Positions 1 to 13,324 are shown, numbered from the stretch's first letter. The stretch: 64,000 bases of DNA from Pseudomonas quercus (GCF_012033695.1 NZ_JAAVJI010000005.1:62001-126000), one strand, 5' to 3'. A program made the numbers and translations. The notes: generated by a model not told the origin, from the sequence alone.

Positions 1-711
1 ATCCAGCCCGAACGACCCTGCGCGCATGTCATCGCGCAGCAGCGGGCGCGTCAGTGCATCCTGCCGGTTGATCACCGCCTGGCGGGCACCGCGGAAAATC
101 CGATGTTTCGCCTGGTGATAGCCTGGTATGCCGCTATAGCGGTCCATGTGGTCTTCACTGAGGTTCAGCACGGTGGCGACTTCGGCATTGAGCTGGTGGG
201 TGGTTTCGAGCTGGAAGCTTGAGAGCTCGATCACGTACAGCTCCACGTCATCTGCCAGCAAGTCCAGCGCGGGCGTACCCAGGTTCCCGCCCACGGCCAC
301 GCGCTTGCCAGCCGCTTGCGCCATGTCACCTACCAGCGTTGTCACAGTGCTTTTGGCATTGGAACCGGTAATGGCAATGATGGGCGCCTTGGCATGGCGG
401 GCGAACAGGTCAATATCACCGCTTAGCTTTACGCCTCGCAAGGCCGCCTCTACCAGGGCCGGCGTGGCTACTGTAAGGCCGGGGCTGACATACAATTCGC
501 TGGCACGGCAGAGGAAATCCACATCCAGTTCACCGCAACGCACGTCCACATAGGGGAAGTCACGCTGCAAGGTCGCCAGCTCCGGAGGGTTCGCGCGCGT
601 GTCGGCTACGGCAAAGGCAACGCCCTGCTTCGCCAGGAAGCGAACCAGGGACATGCCGCTCTTGCCGAGGCCGACAACGATGCGGAATTGATCGGAAGCG
701 ATCAGCGACAC
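1..711 (-). CDS. murD: UDP-N-acetylmuramoylalanine-D-glutamate ligase (N-terminal part, runs off window)
   Basis: Cytoplasmic Mur ligase that adds D-glutamate to UDP-MurNAc-L-Ala in peptidoglycan precursor synthesis. Only the first 237 codons are inside the window; the family is about 450 residues long. A nucleotide-binding loop VVGLGKSGMS lies near residues 12-21, and the ATP P-loop TGSNAKST is near residues 115-122, with Ser-Asn-Ala in place of the commoner Thr-Asn-Gly. The start is GTG at 711, chosen because GAGGTAA sits just upstream and the next codons (SLIASDQFRIVVG) match the family start. It lies 6 bp after the mraY stop in the same operon. The 3' end is not visible. Confidence 0.93.
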   Translation of the reverse strand, partial: MSLIASDQFRIVVGLGKSGMSLVRFLAKQGVAFAVADTRANPPELATLQRDFPYVDVRCGELDVDFLCRASELYVSPGLTVATPALVEAALRGVKLSGDIDLFARHAKAPIIAITGSNAKSTVTTLVGDMAQAAGKRVAVGGNLGTPALDLLADDVELYVIELSSFQLETTHQLNAEVATVLNLSEDHMDRYSGIPGYHQAKHRIFRGARQAVINRQDALTRPLLRDDMRAGSFGLD

Positions 712-717
712 TATGGG

Positions 718-1800
718 TTACCTCAGCTTCAACGTGGCCAGGCCGATCAGCACCAGGATCACGGTAATGATCCAGAAGCGCACGATCACCCGGGGCTCGG
801 GCCAGCCTTTGAGTTCGAAATGGTGGTGGATGGGTGCCATGCGGAATACGCGTTTTCCAGTCAGCTTGAAGGAGGCGACCTGGATCACCACGGACAGCGT
901 TTCCATCACGAACACCCCACCCATGATGAACAGGACGATTTCCTGTCGAACGATAACGGCGATGGTACCCAGGGCGGCGCCCAGCGCGAGCGCGCCTACG
1001 TCCCCCATGAACACCTGTGCGGGGTACGTGTTGAACCACAGAAAACCAAGGCCGGCGCCAATCAGCGCGCCGCAGAACACAATCAGCTCGCCAGCGCCCG
1101 GTACATAAGGGATCAGCAGGTAGTCTGCAAATTTCACGTTGCCGGACAAGTAGCAGAAGATCCCCAACGCTCCCCCCACCATTACGGTAGGCAGAATCGC
1201 CAGCCCATCCAGGCCGTCAGTAAGGTTCACCGCATTGCTCGAACCCACGATAACCAGGTACGCCAACACCATGAAGCCCGCACCTAAGGCAATACTGGCG
1301 TCCTTGAATAACGGAATGATCAGTGTGGTTTCCACGGGTGAATTGGCCGTGGTGTAGAGGAACACGGCCGCACAGATGCCGAATACCGATTGCCAGAAAT
1401 ACTTCCAGCGGCTGGGCAGGCCGCGCGAGTTCTTTTCGATCACCTTGCGGTAGTCATCGACCCAGCCGATGGCCCCGAACGCGAAAGTAACGGCCAGCAC
1501 CACCCACACGTAACGGTTGGTCAGGTCAGCCCACAGCAGTGTGCTAACGCCGATGGCGGACAGGATGAGCGCACCGCCCATGGTGGGGGTACCCGACTTG
1601 GACAGGTGCGATTGCGGGCCATCATTGCGCACGGCCTGGCCGATCTGGCGAATCTGCAAGGTACGAATGAACCAAGGCCCCAGGCACAGCGCCAGGACCA
1701 GCGCTGTCAGTACACCCAGTATCCCGCGCAGGGTGAGGTACTGAAAGACCGCAAAGCCCTTGTAGAACTGTTGAAGGAATTCGGCCAACAGCAGCAGCAT
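718..1800 (-). CDS. mraY: Phospho-N-acetylmuramoyl-pentapeptide transferase MraY
   Basis: Integral inner-membrane enzyme that transfers phospho-MurNAc-pentapeptide from UDP to undecaprenyl phosphate, forming lipid I. The 360-residue protein has about ten hydrophobic segments. Family motifs are visible: GWVDDYRKV, the aspartate-rich [20 protein letters not shown] and the histidine cluster [10 protein letters not shown]. The start [15 protein letters not shown] is preferred over an in-frame upstream codon because it overlaps the murF stop by one base (TAATG), implying coupled translation. Length and motifs are typical, with nothing missing. Confidence 0.97.
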   Translation of the reverse strand: MLLLLAEFLQQFYKGFAVFQYLTLRGILGVLTALVLALCLGPWFIRTLQIRQIGQAVRNDGPQSHLSKSGTPTMGGALILSAIGVSTLLWADLTNRYVWVVLAVTFAFGAIGWVDDYRKVIEKNSRGLPSRWKYFWQSVFGICAAVFLYTTANSPVETTLIIPLFKDASIALGAGFMVLAYLVIVGSSNAVNLTDGLDGLAILPTVMVGGALGIFCYLSGNVKFADYLLIPYVPGAGELIVFCGALIGAGLGFLWFNTYPAQVFMGDVGALALGAALGTIAVIVRQEIVLFIMGGVFVMETLSVVIQVASFKLTGKRVFRMAPIHHHFELKGWPEPRVIVRFWIITVILVLIGLATLKLR

Positions 1801-3167
1801 TAATGTGTCTCCCCGCTTGCACCGCACAAGGCCGCTACGACGTGTTCCATCGCAGCGCTGCGCGAGCCTTTTATTAAAATGGTTGTGTCGGCGACCTGCT
1901 CAGCGGCCAATGCCGCAATCAGTTCAGCCTGGGTGTGAAAATGGCGGGCGTGTTCACCAAAGGTAATGACGGCGTTGGCCATGAGCGGACCAACAGCGTA
2001 TAGCGCGCTGACCTTGCCCCGGGCATAGGTGCCGACCTCGCGGTGGCCTTCGATTGCCCAGTCCCCCAGCTCGCCGATGTCCCCGAGCACCAGGACAGTG
2101 CGACCGGAAAAGCCGGCGAGTATATCAACCGCCGCCGCTACCGAGGAGGGGTTAGCGTTGTAAGTATCATCAATAACGCGCGTACCCTGTGCCGTGACCT
2201 GCGACACCGTGCGGCCCTTGACCGGCTGCACGCTGTTCAGGCCCCGCGCGATCTCCGGCAGCGTGGCGCCCATGGCGCGCGCCGCAGCCGCCGCCGCCAG
2301 GGCATTGCGCACATTGTGCTCGCCCAACAAGTTCAGCTGAACAGGCTCGATACCGTCCTTGCAGCGCAGTTCGAAGGCCGGGCAGCCACGGGCATCCGTA
2401 CTCACAGGGCCAGCGTGGAAACTGGCCTCGGGGTTTGTCAGGGAAAAGGTCAGCACCGTATGCGTGCCTGCCCGGGCGGCCCATAGGGGAAACGCCTTGT
2501 CATCCAGGTTGAGCACCGCGACGCCGCCATCACCCAGGCCCTCAAGGATTTCACCCTTGGCCTCGACGATTTTTTCAGGGCCGCCAAATTCGCCTACATG
2601 GGCGGTTCCTGCGTTGTTTATCAATGCAACCAACGGCCGGGTAAGGCCGACGGTGTAGCGGATCTCGCCGACACGCGAGGCGCCCAGCTCAATCACAGCC
2701 GCCCAATGTTCTTCACTCAGCTCCAGCAGCGTCAGGGGTGCACCCAGGTCATTGTTCAGGTTGCCGCGAGTGGCCAGTGCCGGGCCACGCACACGCAGCA
2801 CCGCCGCCAACATTTCCTTGACAGTGGTTTTGCCACTGGAGCCGGTAATGGCCGCAACTGGCCCATTGAACGCGTCGCGATTCAATGCACCTAACTGGCC
2901 CAATGCCACGCGACAATCCCTTACCACCAGCTGTGGCAAGTTAACGTCGCTTACCGGGTGCTCCACTAGCGCCGCAACAGCGCCTTTGGCCGCTACATCG
3001 GCCAGGTAGTCGTGGCCATCGAAACGAGGGCCAGCCAGCGCAATGAACAACTGGCCCGGAACAATGTTGCGGCTGTCGATACTGACGCCGTTAAAGGTGC
3101 AGTCCTCGCCTGCCAGTTGCCCATTGAGGGCAGTGGCCACGCGGCTCAGGGACAGGGGTTCAAGCAT
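1800..3167 (-). CDS. murF: UDP-MurNAc-tripeptide-D-alanyl-D-alanine ligase
   Basis: Cytoplasmic Mur ligase that attaches D-Ala-D-Ala to the UDP-MurNAc tripeptide, completing the soluble pentapeptide precursor. It has 455 residues. The ATP-binding loop ITGSSGKTT lies at about residues 107-115, and [13 protein letters not shown] and the late [10 protein letters not shown] segment are family motifs. It overlaps murE upstream by 8 bases and mraY downstream by one base, so the three genes are almost certainly cotranslated. The first ATG gives the usual N-terminus [10 protein letters not shown]. No anomalies. Confidence 0.97.
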   Translation of the reverse strand: MLEPLSLSRVATALNGQLAGEDCTFNGVSIDSRNIVPGQLFIALAGPRFDGHDYLADVAAKGAVAALVEHPVSDVNLPQLVVRDCRVALGQLGALNRDAFNGPVAAITGSSGKTTVKEMLAAVLRVRGPALATRGNLNNDLGAPLTLLELSEEHWAAVIELGASRVGEIRYTVGLTRPLVALINNAGTAHVGEFGGPEKIVEAKGEILEGLGDGGVAVLNLDDKAFPLWAARAGTHTVLTFSLTNPEASFHAGPVSTDARGCPAFELRCKDGIEPVQLNLLGEHNVRNALAAAAAARAMGATLPEIARGLNSVQPVKGRTVSQVTAQGTRVIDDTYNANPSSVAAAVDILAGFSGRTVLVLGDIGELGDWAIEGHREVGTYARGKVSALYAVGPLMANAVITFGEHARHFHTQAELIAALAAEQVADTTILIKGSRSAAMEHVVAALCGASGETH

Positions 3168-4622
3168 GGTCTGCCTCCCAGGTGGCCAGGGCCTGTGAGG
3201 CCTGTTGAATGTCGGAGAACGGCTGGCGCTCTCCTAGAATTTCCTGGTAATCCTCATGGCCCTTGCCGGCCAGTACTACTACATCCCCGGCTTTTGCCTG
3301 GGCGATAGCCTGAGCGATAGCGGCGCCGCGCCCCGCTACGAAGCAGGCCTGGTCCGGCTGGTCAAAACCTGGGCGTATGTCAGCGAAGATCGCTTCCGGG
3401 GCCTCGCTGCGAGGGTTGTCATCCGTCACGATCACGCGGTCGGCCAGGCGCTCGACCATGCTGGCCATCAAGGGCCGCTTGCCACGGTCACGGTCGCCAC
3501 CACAGCCGAACAGGCATACCAGCTGGCGTGTCGCATGCGGGCGAAGGGCCTGGAGCACTTTTTCAAGGGCGTCGGGTGTGTGGGCATAATCGACCACGAC
3601 CAGTGGCCGATTTCCGCCACCCAGGCGCTGCACACGCCCTTCGGGCCCTTGCAAACGTGGAACAGCTTTTAGAATTTCATCCAGCGGGTAATCCAGCGAG
3701 ACCAGGGCACCGATGGCGGCCAGCAGGTTGCTCAGGTTGAAGCGCCCAAGCAATGTACTGCGCAGGCTGAACGTACCGTGGGCAGTGACCAATGTCGCGC
3801 TCACGCCATGGTCGTCGAAACGGGCGTCTCGGCAATACAGCGTGGCACTGTCGTCTTCGAGGCTGTAGCTGATGACCTTGGACACGCCTGGCCGGGACGC
3901 CAGGTCCTGGCCGAACGCGTCGTCCAGGTTGATGACACGGGCGCGTAGCGTAGGCCAGGCAAACAGTTTTGCCTTGGCCTGCCCATAGGCCTGCATGCTG
4001 CCGTGGTAATCCAGGTGATCGCGGGACAGGTTGGTGAAGACGGCGATGCCGAAGTCCAAGGCCGCGACCCGGCTTTGCTCTAGCGCATGCGAAGACACCT
4101 CCATGGCAACCGCACGTGCCCCGGCCTTGCGCAGGTCGGCCAGCGTGGCCTGAACACTTACGGGGTCAGGCGTGGTCATGCGGCCGCTTTTGAGCTCCCC
4201 ATGAAACCCGCTACCCAAGGTGCCGATCAAGCCGCACGGCAGGCCGAGGTGGTCCAATGCCTGGGCAATCAGTTGGGTAACACTCGTTTTACCGTTGGTG
4301 CCTGTAACCCCGATCAATCGCAGGTGCCGGCCAGGCTCGGAATAGAAACGGCCGGCAATGGCAGACAGTTGCCCAGCCAAGCCACGAACAGGGATCAATG
4401 GCGTGTCGGTAAGCGGCAGCACTGTAGCGCCTTGGGCTTCGTAGGCAACCGCCGCCGCCCCTCGCACCAAGGCATCGGCAATATGCGCACGCCCGTCTAC
4501 GCGGGCGCCCGGGACGGCCAGGAACAGGTCACCGGGCCGCACGTCGCGGCTGTCCAAGGCCAGCTCACGAATGAGCGGGTCACGCCCGGCATCCGGGAAC
4601 AGGTGAGTCAAGGGCATGCTCA

Positions 4623-4623
<1 letters not shown>
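3160..4623 (-). CDS. murE: UDP-MurNAc-L-Ala-D-Glu:meso-diaminopimelate ligase
   Basis: Adds meso-diaminopimelate to UDP-MurNAc-L-Ala-D-Glu in the cytoplasm. The 487-residue product has the P-loop GVTGTNGKTS at about residues 105-114. The DDNPRSE motif, which specifies meso-DAP rather than lysine, is present about 80 residues before the C-terminus. The catalytic-domain signature VVDYAHTPDALEK is also present. Its ATG overlaps the ftsI TGA by one base, and its end overlaps murF by 8 bases. The Asn-Pro-Arg sequence supports DAP-type cell wall, as expected for Pseudomonas. Confidence 0.97.
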
Positions 4624-6666
<2,043 letters not shown>

Positions 6667-6670
<4 letters not shown>

Positions 6671-7614
6671 CGTAGTTTCTCCGCCACGCGCATGACGGCG
6701 CTGCGTGAGCGCGGGTTGGCCTTTAGCTCTTCTTCAGACGCAAAACGCGCCTTGCCCAATGTACGAATAACCGGTTCGAACCGCTGAACCTGCACAGGCA
6801 GGTTGCGCGGCAAGGTGTCGGCTTCGCCCTTCTCCAGGCGCCGCATGAACAGTTTCACGATGCGATCTTCCAGGGAGTGGAAGCTGATCACCACCAGCCG
6901 GCCGCCTACTGCCAGAATGTCCAAAGCCGATTGCAGGCCGGCCTCCAGGTCTGCCAGTTCATTGTTCACATGAATGCGCAGCCCCTGGAACGCACGTGTT
7001 GCCGGGTGCTTGTGCTTTTCCCAGGCCGGGTTGGCGACTTTAAGCACCTCGGCCAAGTCACCTGTGCGCTCGAAGGGCTGCTGCGCACGGCGCTCCACCA
7101 CGGCACGGGCCATCCGCCGGGCAAAACGCTCTTCCCCATACTCCTTGAACACACGGGCAATTTCTTCCTCGGGCGCCTGGGCGATGAACTGTGCAGCGCT
7201 GATGCCACGGTCTGGGTCCATGCGCATGTCCAGCGGGCCGTCGTTCATGAAACTGAAGCCGCGGCTGGGGTCGTCCAGCTGAGGCGAGGACACGCCCAGG
7301 TCCAGAAGGATGCCACTGACTTTTCCGGACAGGCCCAGTTGCTGGGCTTGGCTGGCCATTTCAGCAAAACTGCGCTGCACAATGACAAAGCGGCCGTCTT
7401 CGGCCGCTAGCGCTTGCCCAGTGGCAATGGCTAGAGGGTCCTTGTCGAAGCCCAGCAACCGGCCGTCGCTGCCCAGTTGTTCAAGTAGCAGGCGGCTATG
7501 CCCGCCTCGGCCAAACGTGCCATCTATATAGCAGCCGTCCGCGCGCACGGCCAAGGCCTCGATCGCCTCGTCTAGCAACACGGTAATGTGGTTGAAGCTG
7601 CTGTCAGTCGTCAC
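6667..7614 (-). CDS. rsmH: 16S rRNA (cytosine1402-N4)-methyltransferase
   Basis: S-adenosylmethionine-dependent enzyme that N4-methylates C1402 in the 16S rRNA decoding centre; formerly mraW. The 315-residue product has the SAM-binding segment [17 protein letters not shown] near residue 28 and the family block [20 protein letters not shown] near residue 105. [13 protein letters not shown] lies in the C-terminal third. It overlaps mraZ and ftsL by four bases each, so it is part of the division-cluster operon. Its rRNA product partner, RsmI, is encoded just across rnpB at 8869-9735 and modifies the same nucleotide. Confidence 0.97.
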
Positions 7615-8066
7615 AGGATCAGGTCACGCAATTCGTCAGGCATGGCGCCCGGTTGTTGGATAGCATCGAGGTCCGCCGCGGAAACTGCGTTCCAGGTGTC
7701 CTCGTCCCACAGTTGAAACTTGTTCAGTTGGCCTACCAGCATCGCCTTCTTGTCCAGCCGAGCGTGTTCTCGCAGGCGTGGCGGCACCAGGAAGCGCCCG
7801 CTGGCATCCAGCTCCAGGTCCACGGCGTTCCCGATAAGCAGCCGTTGCAGGCGCTTGACCTCTTCTCGCAACGAGGGCAGCGCCTTGAGCTTGGTTTCTA
7901 TGATTTCCCACTCGTCGAGGGGATAGACATTCAGGCAACGGTCAACGGTGTCGATGGTGATGATCAACTGGCCAGAGCTGCGCTTATCCAGCTCGTCACG
8001 GTACCGGCTCGGCATAGCGAGACGGCCCTTTGCGTCGAGACTGATGGCATTGGCTCCGCGAAACAC
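7611..8066 (-). CDS. mraZ: Transcriptional regulator MraZ
   Basis: First gene of the division and cell-wall cluster, encoding an AbrB-like DNA-binding protein that represses its own operon. The 151-residue product carries two SpoVT/AbrB-type repeats, each with a DxKGRL/DASGRF-like core: [16 protein letters not shown] near the start and [17 protein letters not shown] near residue 85. The ATG starts [15 protein letters not shown], typical of the family. Three 10-bp repeats matching MraZ operators lie about 60-85 bp upstream. It overlaps rsmH by four bases. Confidence 0.96.
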   Translation of the reverse strand: MFRGANAISLDAKGRLAMPSRYRDELDKRSSGQLIITIDTVDRCLNVYPLDEWEIIETKLKALPSLREEVKRLQRLLIGNAVDLELDASGRFLVPPRLREHARLDKKAMLVGQLNKFQLWDEDTWNAVSAADLDAIQQPGAMPDELRDLIL

Positions 8067-8120
8067 TGTTGAGCTACCCCGAAAAAGACACTGTCGCGCT
8101 GTTATTCCCTACGCGCCTGA

Positions 8121-8187
8121 ATTTCCCACTTCCTACCACTTCCCGCCACTCGCGCACACTATAGGAACCCGCTCCCTACAGCGTCAA
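8121..8187 (-). promoter_or_regulatory. mraZ operon promoter with triple MraZ-type operator
   Basis: On the minus strand a sigma70-like promoter is visible: -35 TTGACG at 8182-8187, an 18-bp spacer, and -10 TATAGT at 8158-8163. Immediately downstream, at 8121-8150, lie three head-to-tail 10-bp units of the form AGTGGNNGGA, AGTGGNNGGA, AGTGGGAAAT. MraZ is known to bind GTGG/TGGG-type repeats with 10-bp spacing ahead of mraZ. The repeats begin where transcription should start, so occupancy would block initiation or early elongation. Position and spacing are read directly; regulation is inferred from the family. Confidence 0.85.
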
Positions 8188-8420
8188 GGCGCGTGGTCAG
8201 TGAATTCCCTTACATATCGGTGATTTAGCGCATAGAGAGCGTGGAAACCCTCAAAATAGAAACGGAAATACCTGGAAATACCCTTTCCATACAGGCAATT
8301 ACGTCAAATAGTTAAAGCTAATCGGGATGATTAAGATTTTTTCGGTATTACCCAAAGGGGGTGATAAGCGAAACGCTGGGAGGGGAAAAGCGAAACGGCG
8401 AGGAGAAACGAAAAAGGTGG
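8188..8420. other. AT-richer intergenic stretch between mraZ promoter and rnpB 3' end
   Basis: No gene is supported here. The segment is visibly more AT-rich than its surroundings. It contains a 10-bp-period direct repeat GGAAATACC at 8264-8282. Near the rnpB side, the motif CGAAACG recurs around 8370, 8394 and 8405. The A-run at 8411-8415 reads as a T-run just past the rnpB 3' end and may contribute to RNA release or 3' processing. A short frame at 8299-8496 has no ribosome-binding site and runs into rnpB, so it was not accepted. Confidence 0.5.
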
Positions 8421-8774
8421 AGAGCCGGCCTGTAAGCCGGGTTCTGTCGAGGACAGTCATTCCTCTACGATGGCCATCACTGGACACCTTTAGCAACCTA
8501 CCCGGTTCCAGCGCGGGCCACGCCTATGGAACCCTATTTGGTCTTGCTCCGAGTGGGGTTTGCCTTGACCACGAACTGTTACCAGCCGTGCGGTGCGCTC
8601 TTACCGCACCTTTTCACCCTTACCGGCGCCGAAGCGCTTAGGCGGTTATTTTCTGTGGCACTTTCCGTAGGCTCGCGCCTCCCAGGCGTTACCTGGCACT
8701 CTGCCCTATGGAGCCCGGACTTTCCTCCCCCGCGCATGCGAGCATGCAACGGCAGCGACTGCCCAACCGACTCT
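8421..8774 (-). ncRNA. rnpB: RNase P RNA (class A)
   Basis: Catalytic RNA that removes 5' leaders from precursor tRNAs. On the minus strand the 5' end reads AGAGUCGGUUGGGCAGUCGC, followed by the universal GAGGAAAGUCCGGGCUCC block. ACAGAA and the 3' terminal segment that pairs with the 5' region (GGCUUACAGGCCGGCUCU) close the molecule. The inferred span is 354 nt, the expected size for Pseudomonas. It sits between rsmI and mraZ, its usual location in the genus. The T-run CTTTTTCG follows the 3' end. Confidence 0.97.
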
Positions 8775-8798
8775 CCGCCGCCAAGGATACAGGCGTTA

Positions 8799-8823
8799 CC
8801 GCCGTGGGGCCAGCCCACGGCGG
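8799..8823 (-). other. Strong hairpin between rsmI and rnpB
   Basis: A perfect 10-bp stem (CCGCCGTGGG against CCCACGGCGG) with a 5-nt loop lies 25 bp upstream of the rnpB 5' end and 46 bp after the rsmI stop. There is no T-run after it, so it is not a standard intrinsic terminator. It may end or attenuate rsmI transcripts or be part of the rnpB promoter region. Confidence 0.6.
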
Positions 8824-8868
8824 CATTTCCTTCAGCTGTATGGCCTGGGAGGGGCCTTTGCGTTTTAA

Positions 8869-9735
8869 TCAGGCCTGACGATCAAGGGCGGCTTGGTACA
8901 GCAGGTTCTTTCGCACGCCTGTGATCTGGGCCGCCAGAGCAGCGGCTCGCTTGAGGGGCATTTCTGCCAGCAGTAGGTCCAGAATACGCAAGGCGTCGGC
9001 GCTGACGGCCTCCTCTCCCACAGGCGCCACCCACCCACCCACCAGCACGACACACTCGCCGCGTTGCTGGTTGGGATCGGCCTCGATGAAAGCACGCAAC
9101 TCAGCCAGTGGTACGCCCTTGAGGGTTTCGAACGTTTTGGTCAGCTCGCGTGCAAGCACGGCAGGGCGGTCTGCCCCAAAAGCCAGCTCCATGGCCTGCA
9201 CCGACTCAAGGATACGGTGGGGCGCTTCATAGAAGATCATTGTACGAGGCTCTTCCTGCAGCGCTGCCAGCCTGCTGGCACGGGCCGCTGCCTTGGCGGG
9301 CAAAAAGCCTTCAAAGATAAAGCGATCCGAAGGTAGGCCTGCCGCCGACAAGGCGGCAATGACGGCGCATGCGCCAGGTACGGGCACCACGCGCACGCCA
9401 ACGGCACGCGCCTGTCGCACCAGGTGATAACCGGGGTCCGAAATCAGCGGAGTACCGGCATCGGAAATCAGCGCAATGTGCTCGCCAGCCTGAAGCCGGC
9501 CCAAGAAACGGCCGCCGTCTTCACGCTCATTGTGTTCATGACAGGCCGCCAGGGGCGTGGAGATGCCGAAATGCTGGAGCAGGCGCAGGGAGTGGCGCGT
9601 GTCTTCGGCCGCAATGAGCGCAACACTCTTGAGCACCTGCAAGGCCCGCGGGGTCATGTCGTCGAGGTTGCCGATGGGAGTGGCCACTACATAAAGTGTG
9701 CCTAAAGTTGAATCTGTCGCGCCTGAGAGGGTCAC
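8869..9735 (-). CDS. rsmI: 16S rRNA (cytidine1402-2'-O)-methyltransferase
   Basis: Tetrapyrrole-methylase-fold enzyme that 2'-O-methylates C1402 of 16S rRNA, the same base modified by RsmH. Family motifs are clear: GTLYVVATPIGNLDD at the N-terminus, AEDTRHS, ISDAGTPLISDPGY, PVPGACAVIAALSAAGLP, and FYEAPHRI. The chosen GTG at 9735 gives 288 residues beginning (V)TLSGATDSTLGTLYVV, which fits the family length. An in-frame longer version reaching 9861 would add 42 residues of poor character and overlap the lpoA promoter region. The start is therefore the main uncertainty. It is divergent from lpoA. Confidence 0.93.
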   Translation of the reverse strand: MTLSGATDSTLGTLYVVATPIGNLDDMTPRALQVLKSVALIAAEDTRHSLRLLQHFGISTPLAACHEHNEREDGGRFLGRLQAGEHIALISDAGTPLISDPGYHLVRQARAVGVRVVPVPGACAVIAALSAAGLPSDRFIFEGFLPAKAAARASRLAALQEEPRTMIFYEAPHRILESVQAMELAFGADRPAVLARELTKTFETLKGVPLAELRAFIEADPNQQRGECVVLVGGWVAPVGEEAVSADALRILDLLLAEMPLKRAAALAAQITGVRKNLLYQAALDRQA

Positions 9736-9884
9736 AGCACACACCTTGGAAACGCCGGAAAGCGGGCATTGTAGCGACCTCGGGCGGCTTTTGCCGCATT
9801 CAGGGGGCTCGGCCTGCAGCATCGCACCGGCCACAGGGCTTGGGTACAATTGCCCGTTCAACGATTCGTATCAGGAAGATGTAC

Positions 9885-11660
9885 ATGACCGGTTGCCTGC
9901 GTCTGCTAATCGCCTTATTCATGGCCACGCTTCTTGCGGCCTGTGCCAGCCAGCAGGGCTCGCCCCTGGGTGAACTGCCAAATACGGCCAACCTCAGTGT
10001 CGAGCAGCTTTTACAGCAGGCGGCAGCCAGTAAATCCCCTGACGAGGCAGCGGTATTGCGCCTGAGCGCCGCGAGCAAAGCCCGGGAGCAACACCAGGAT
10101 GCACAGGCTACGCAGATCCTGGGCAGCGTTGACTTGAACCGCCTCAAGCCGGGGCAACAAGTCTTTGCAAGTACATTGCTAGCTGAGCTGGCTTTGGGCC
10201 GTAACGACGCCAAGGCAGCACTTACGGCATTGAGCCACCCTAGCCTGCAGCACTTGGGGGAGTTGCCGATAGAGCAGCAGGTACGCACCCAAACCGTTCG
10301 CGCCCAAGCACTGGAAGCTGATGGGCAGCCGCTGGCCGCCGCACGTGAGCGCGTATTCATGGCGCCCATGCTGCAGGGCGAGGGGGCAACTGCCAACCAG
10401 GAGAGCATCTGGGCGCTTGTGTCGAGCCTCCCAGCGGATCAATTGCAGCCTGCCGGTAACGATGACCTGGCTGGCTGGCTCAGCCTGGCGCAAGTGGTGA
10501 AAACACCGGGCACGCTGGATCAGCAGAAGGCGGCGATCCAGGCCTGGCAAGCCCAGCACCCTAGCCACCCTGCTGCTCATACCCTTCCTGCACCGGTACA
10601 GCAATTGATGGCCTTGACCAACCAGCCACTGGACCATATCGCGCTTCTGCTGCCTCAGCAAGGCCCGTTGGCGGGCGTGGCGCGTGCGCTACGTGACGGT
10701 TTCATGGCTGCCCATTACCAGGCGCTGCAGGCCGGCCAGCCCGCACCTACCATCGAGGTGTACGACAGTTCCCGTGTCACGTCCATGGACGACTTTTACC
10801 GCCAGGCTCAAGCTGCCGGCATCCAACTGGTGGTGGGCCCTCTTGAGAAGAACCTGGTCAAGCAGTTGAGCAGCCATGCCCAGCTACCCATCACTACCTT
10901 GGCGCTCAACTACAGTGACAGCACCCAGGCCGGCCCCGCGCAACTGTTCCAGTTCGGCCTGGCCGCAGAAGACGAGGCACGCGAAGTGGCACGGCGCGCA
11001 CGGGCTGATGGCTTCCATAGCGCTGCGGCCATCGTACCCAAGGGTGAATTTGGCGACCGCGTGCTAGCGGCCTTTAGACAGGACTGGCTGGCGAACGGGG
11101 GCAGCCTGGTCTCCGCCATTCAGGTTGACCAGCCTGTGGCGCTGGCCCAGCAGATCGCTGAGCTGATGCAGGTCAGGCAGACGGGCACCGGCGGCCAGGG
11201 CACCCGGCGCCAGGACGTGGATTTCATCTACCTGACAGCGACCCCTCAGCAAGCGCAACAGATCAAGCCTACGCTCAACTACCAGTACGCAGGCGATGTG
11301 CCCGTGTATGCCACTTCCCATATCTACAGTGCCAGTGGGGACCAGGCTCAGTATAACGACCTCAATGGGGTGCGCTTCTGTGAAACCCCGTGGTTGCTGG
11401 ATGCAAACAATGCCCTGCGCCAGCAGGTGGCACGCCAGTGGCCACAGGCCAACGGCAGCCTGGGGCGCCTGTATGCCATGGGGGCAGATGCCTACACCTT
11501 GGCCCCCCGCCTTGGTCAGCTCAAGGCACTGCCTGACAACCGTATTGAAGGGCTTTCAGGCAGCCTCAGCCTGAACAGCGCACAGCGCATCGAGCGGCAG
11601 TTGCCGTGGGCTCGGTTCAGCAACGGCAAAGTCGAAGCGCTGCCAGCTGGTAGCCAATGA
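9885..11660 (+). CDS. lpoA: LppC/LpoA-family outer-membrane lipoprotein
   Basis: Penicillin-binding protein activator family; in E. coli LpoA stimulates PBP1a from the outer membrane. The 591-residue product starts with a lipoprotein signal, MTGCLRLLIALFMATLLAAC, lipobox LLAAC with Cys20. An N-terminal helical repeat region (about 40-260) is followed by a periplasmic-binding-protein-like domain (from about LDHIALLLPQQGPLAG). ATG at 9885 is preferred over ATG at 9879 because GGA at 9874-9876 is correctly spaced. A TACAAT -10-like element lies at 9845-9850. It overlaps the next gene by four bases. A role with PBP1a is inferred from the family. Confidence 0.93.
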   Translation: MTGCLRLLIALFMATLLAACASQQGSPLGELPNTANLSVEQLLQQAAASKSPDEAAVLRLSAASKAREQHQDAQATQILGSVDLNRLKPGQQVFASTLLAELALGRNDAKAALTALSHPSLQHLGELPIEQQVRTQTVRAQALEADGQPLAAARERVFMAPMLQGEGATANQESIWALVSSLPADQLQPAGNDDLAGWLSLAQVVKTPGTLDQQKAAIQAWQAQHPSHPAAHTLPAPVQQLMALTNQPLDHIALLLPQQGPLAGVARALRDGFMAAHYQALQAGQPAPTIEVYDSSRVTSMDDFYRQAQAAGIQLVVGPLEKNLVKQLSSHAQLPITTLALNYSDSTQAGPAQLFQFGLAAEDEAREVARRARADGFHSAAAIVPKGEFGDRVLAAFRQDWLANGGSLVSAIQVDQPVALAQQIAELMQVRQTGTGGQGTRRQDVDFIYLTATPQQAQQIKPTLNYQYAGDVPVYATSHIYSASGDQAQYNDLNGVRFCETPWLLDANNALRQQVARQWPQANGSLGRLYAMGADAYTLAPRLGQLKALPDNRIEGLSGSLSLNSAQRIERQLPWARFSNGKVEALPAGSQ

Positions 11661-12031
11661 CGCCAAAAGCCAGCCCTGGCCTTGCAGGTCAACAGGCCGA
11701 AGCATGGGCTGAGCGACACTTGTGCGAGCACGGCTTGACCGTGATCGCCCGAAACTGGCGTTGCCGCGAGGGCGAACTGGATCTGGTCATGCTAGACAGC
11801 GATACAGTAGTATTCGCCGAAGTTCGTTATCGCGCGCACCACCAGTGGGGTGGTGCACTCGGTAGCATCGACCGCCGCAAGCAGGCACGTGTGATCACGG
11901 CGGCCCAACGGTTCCTGCTCCAGGCACCCGCTTGGGCAGAACACCCATGCCGTTTTGATATCATTGCGCTTGAAGGTTACGACGTTAATGCGCCTGGCCT
12001 TACCTGGCTAAAGGATGCTTTCGCCAGCTGA
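11657..12031 (+). CDS. UPF0102 / YraN family nuclease-like protein
   Basis: A 124-residue member of the YraN family, which has a predicted restriction-endonuclease-like (Holliday-junction-resolvase-like) fold and no firmly established function. Motifs seen: an N-terminal GQQAEAWAERHL helix, the core GELDLVMLDSDTVVFAEVRYR carrying the D...ExK/R-type residues, and RKQARVITAAQRFL. It overlaps the lpoA stop by four bases (ATGA) and sits in the conserved lpoA-yraN-gmhA-dolP order. Nuclease activity is inferred only. Confidence 0.93.
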   Translation: MTPKASPGLAGQQAEAWAERHLCEHGLTVIARNWRCREGELDLVMLDSDTVVFAEVRYRAHHQWGGALGSIDRRKQARVITAAQRFLLQAPAWAEHPCRFDIIALEGYDVNAPGLTWLKDAFAS

Positions 12032-12128
12032 CCCTAGGGTGGCCCGCCCGACTCATCTCGTTAACTCGAGCGCCCTGCCCTCGCCGACAAGCCTCTGCGT
12101 ATACGGCAGGGCCAGGTTTTTAAGGTAA

Positions 12129-13300
<1,172 letters not shown>

Positions 13301-13324
13301 CAGCCGTAGGTTATTCGCAAAAAA

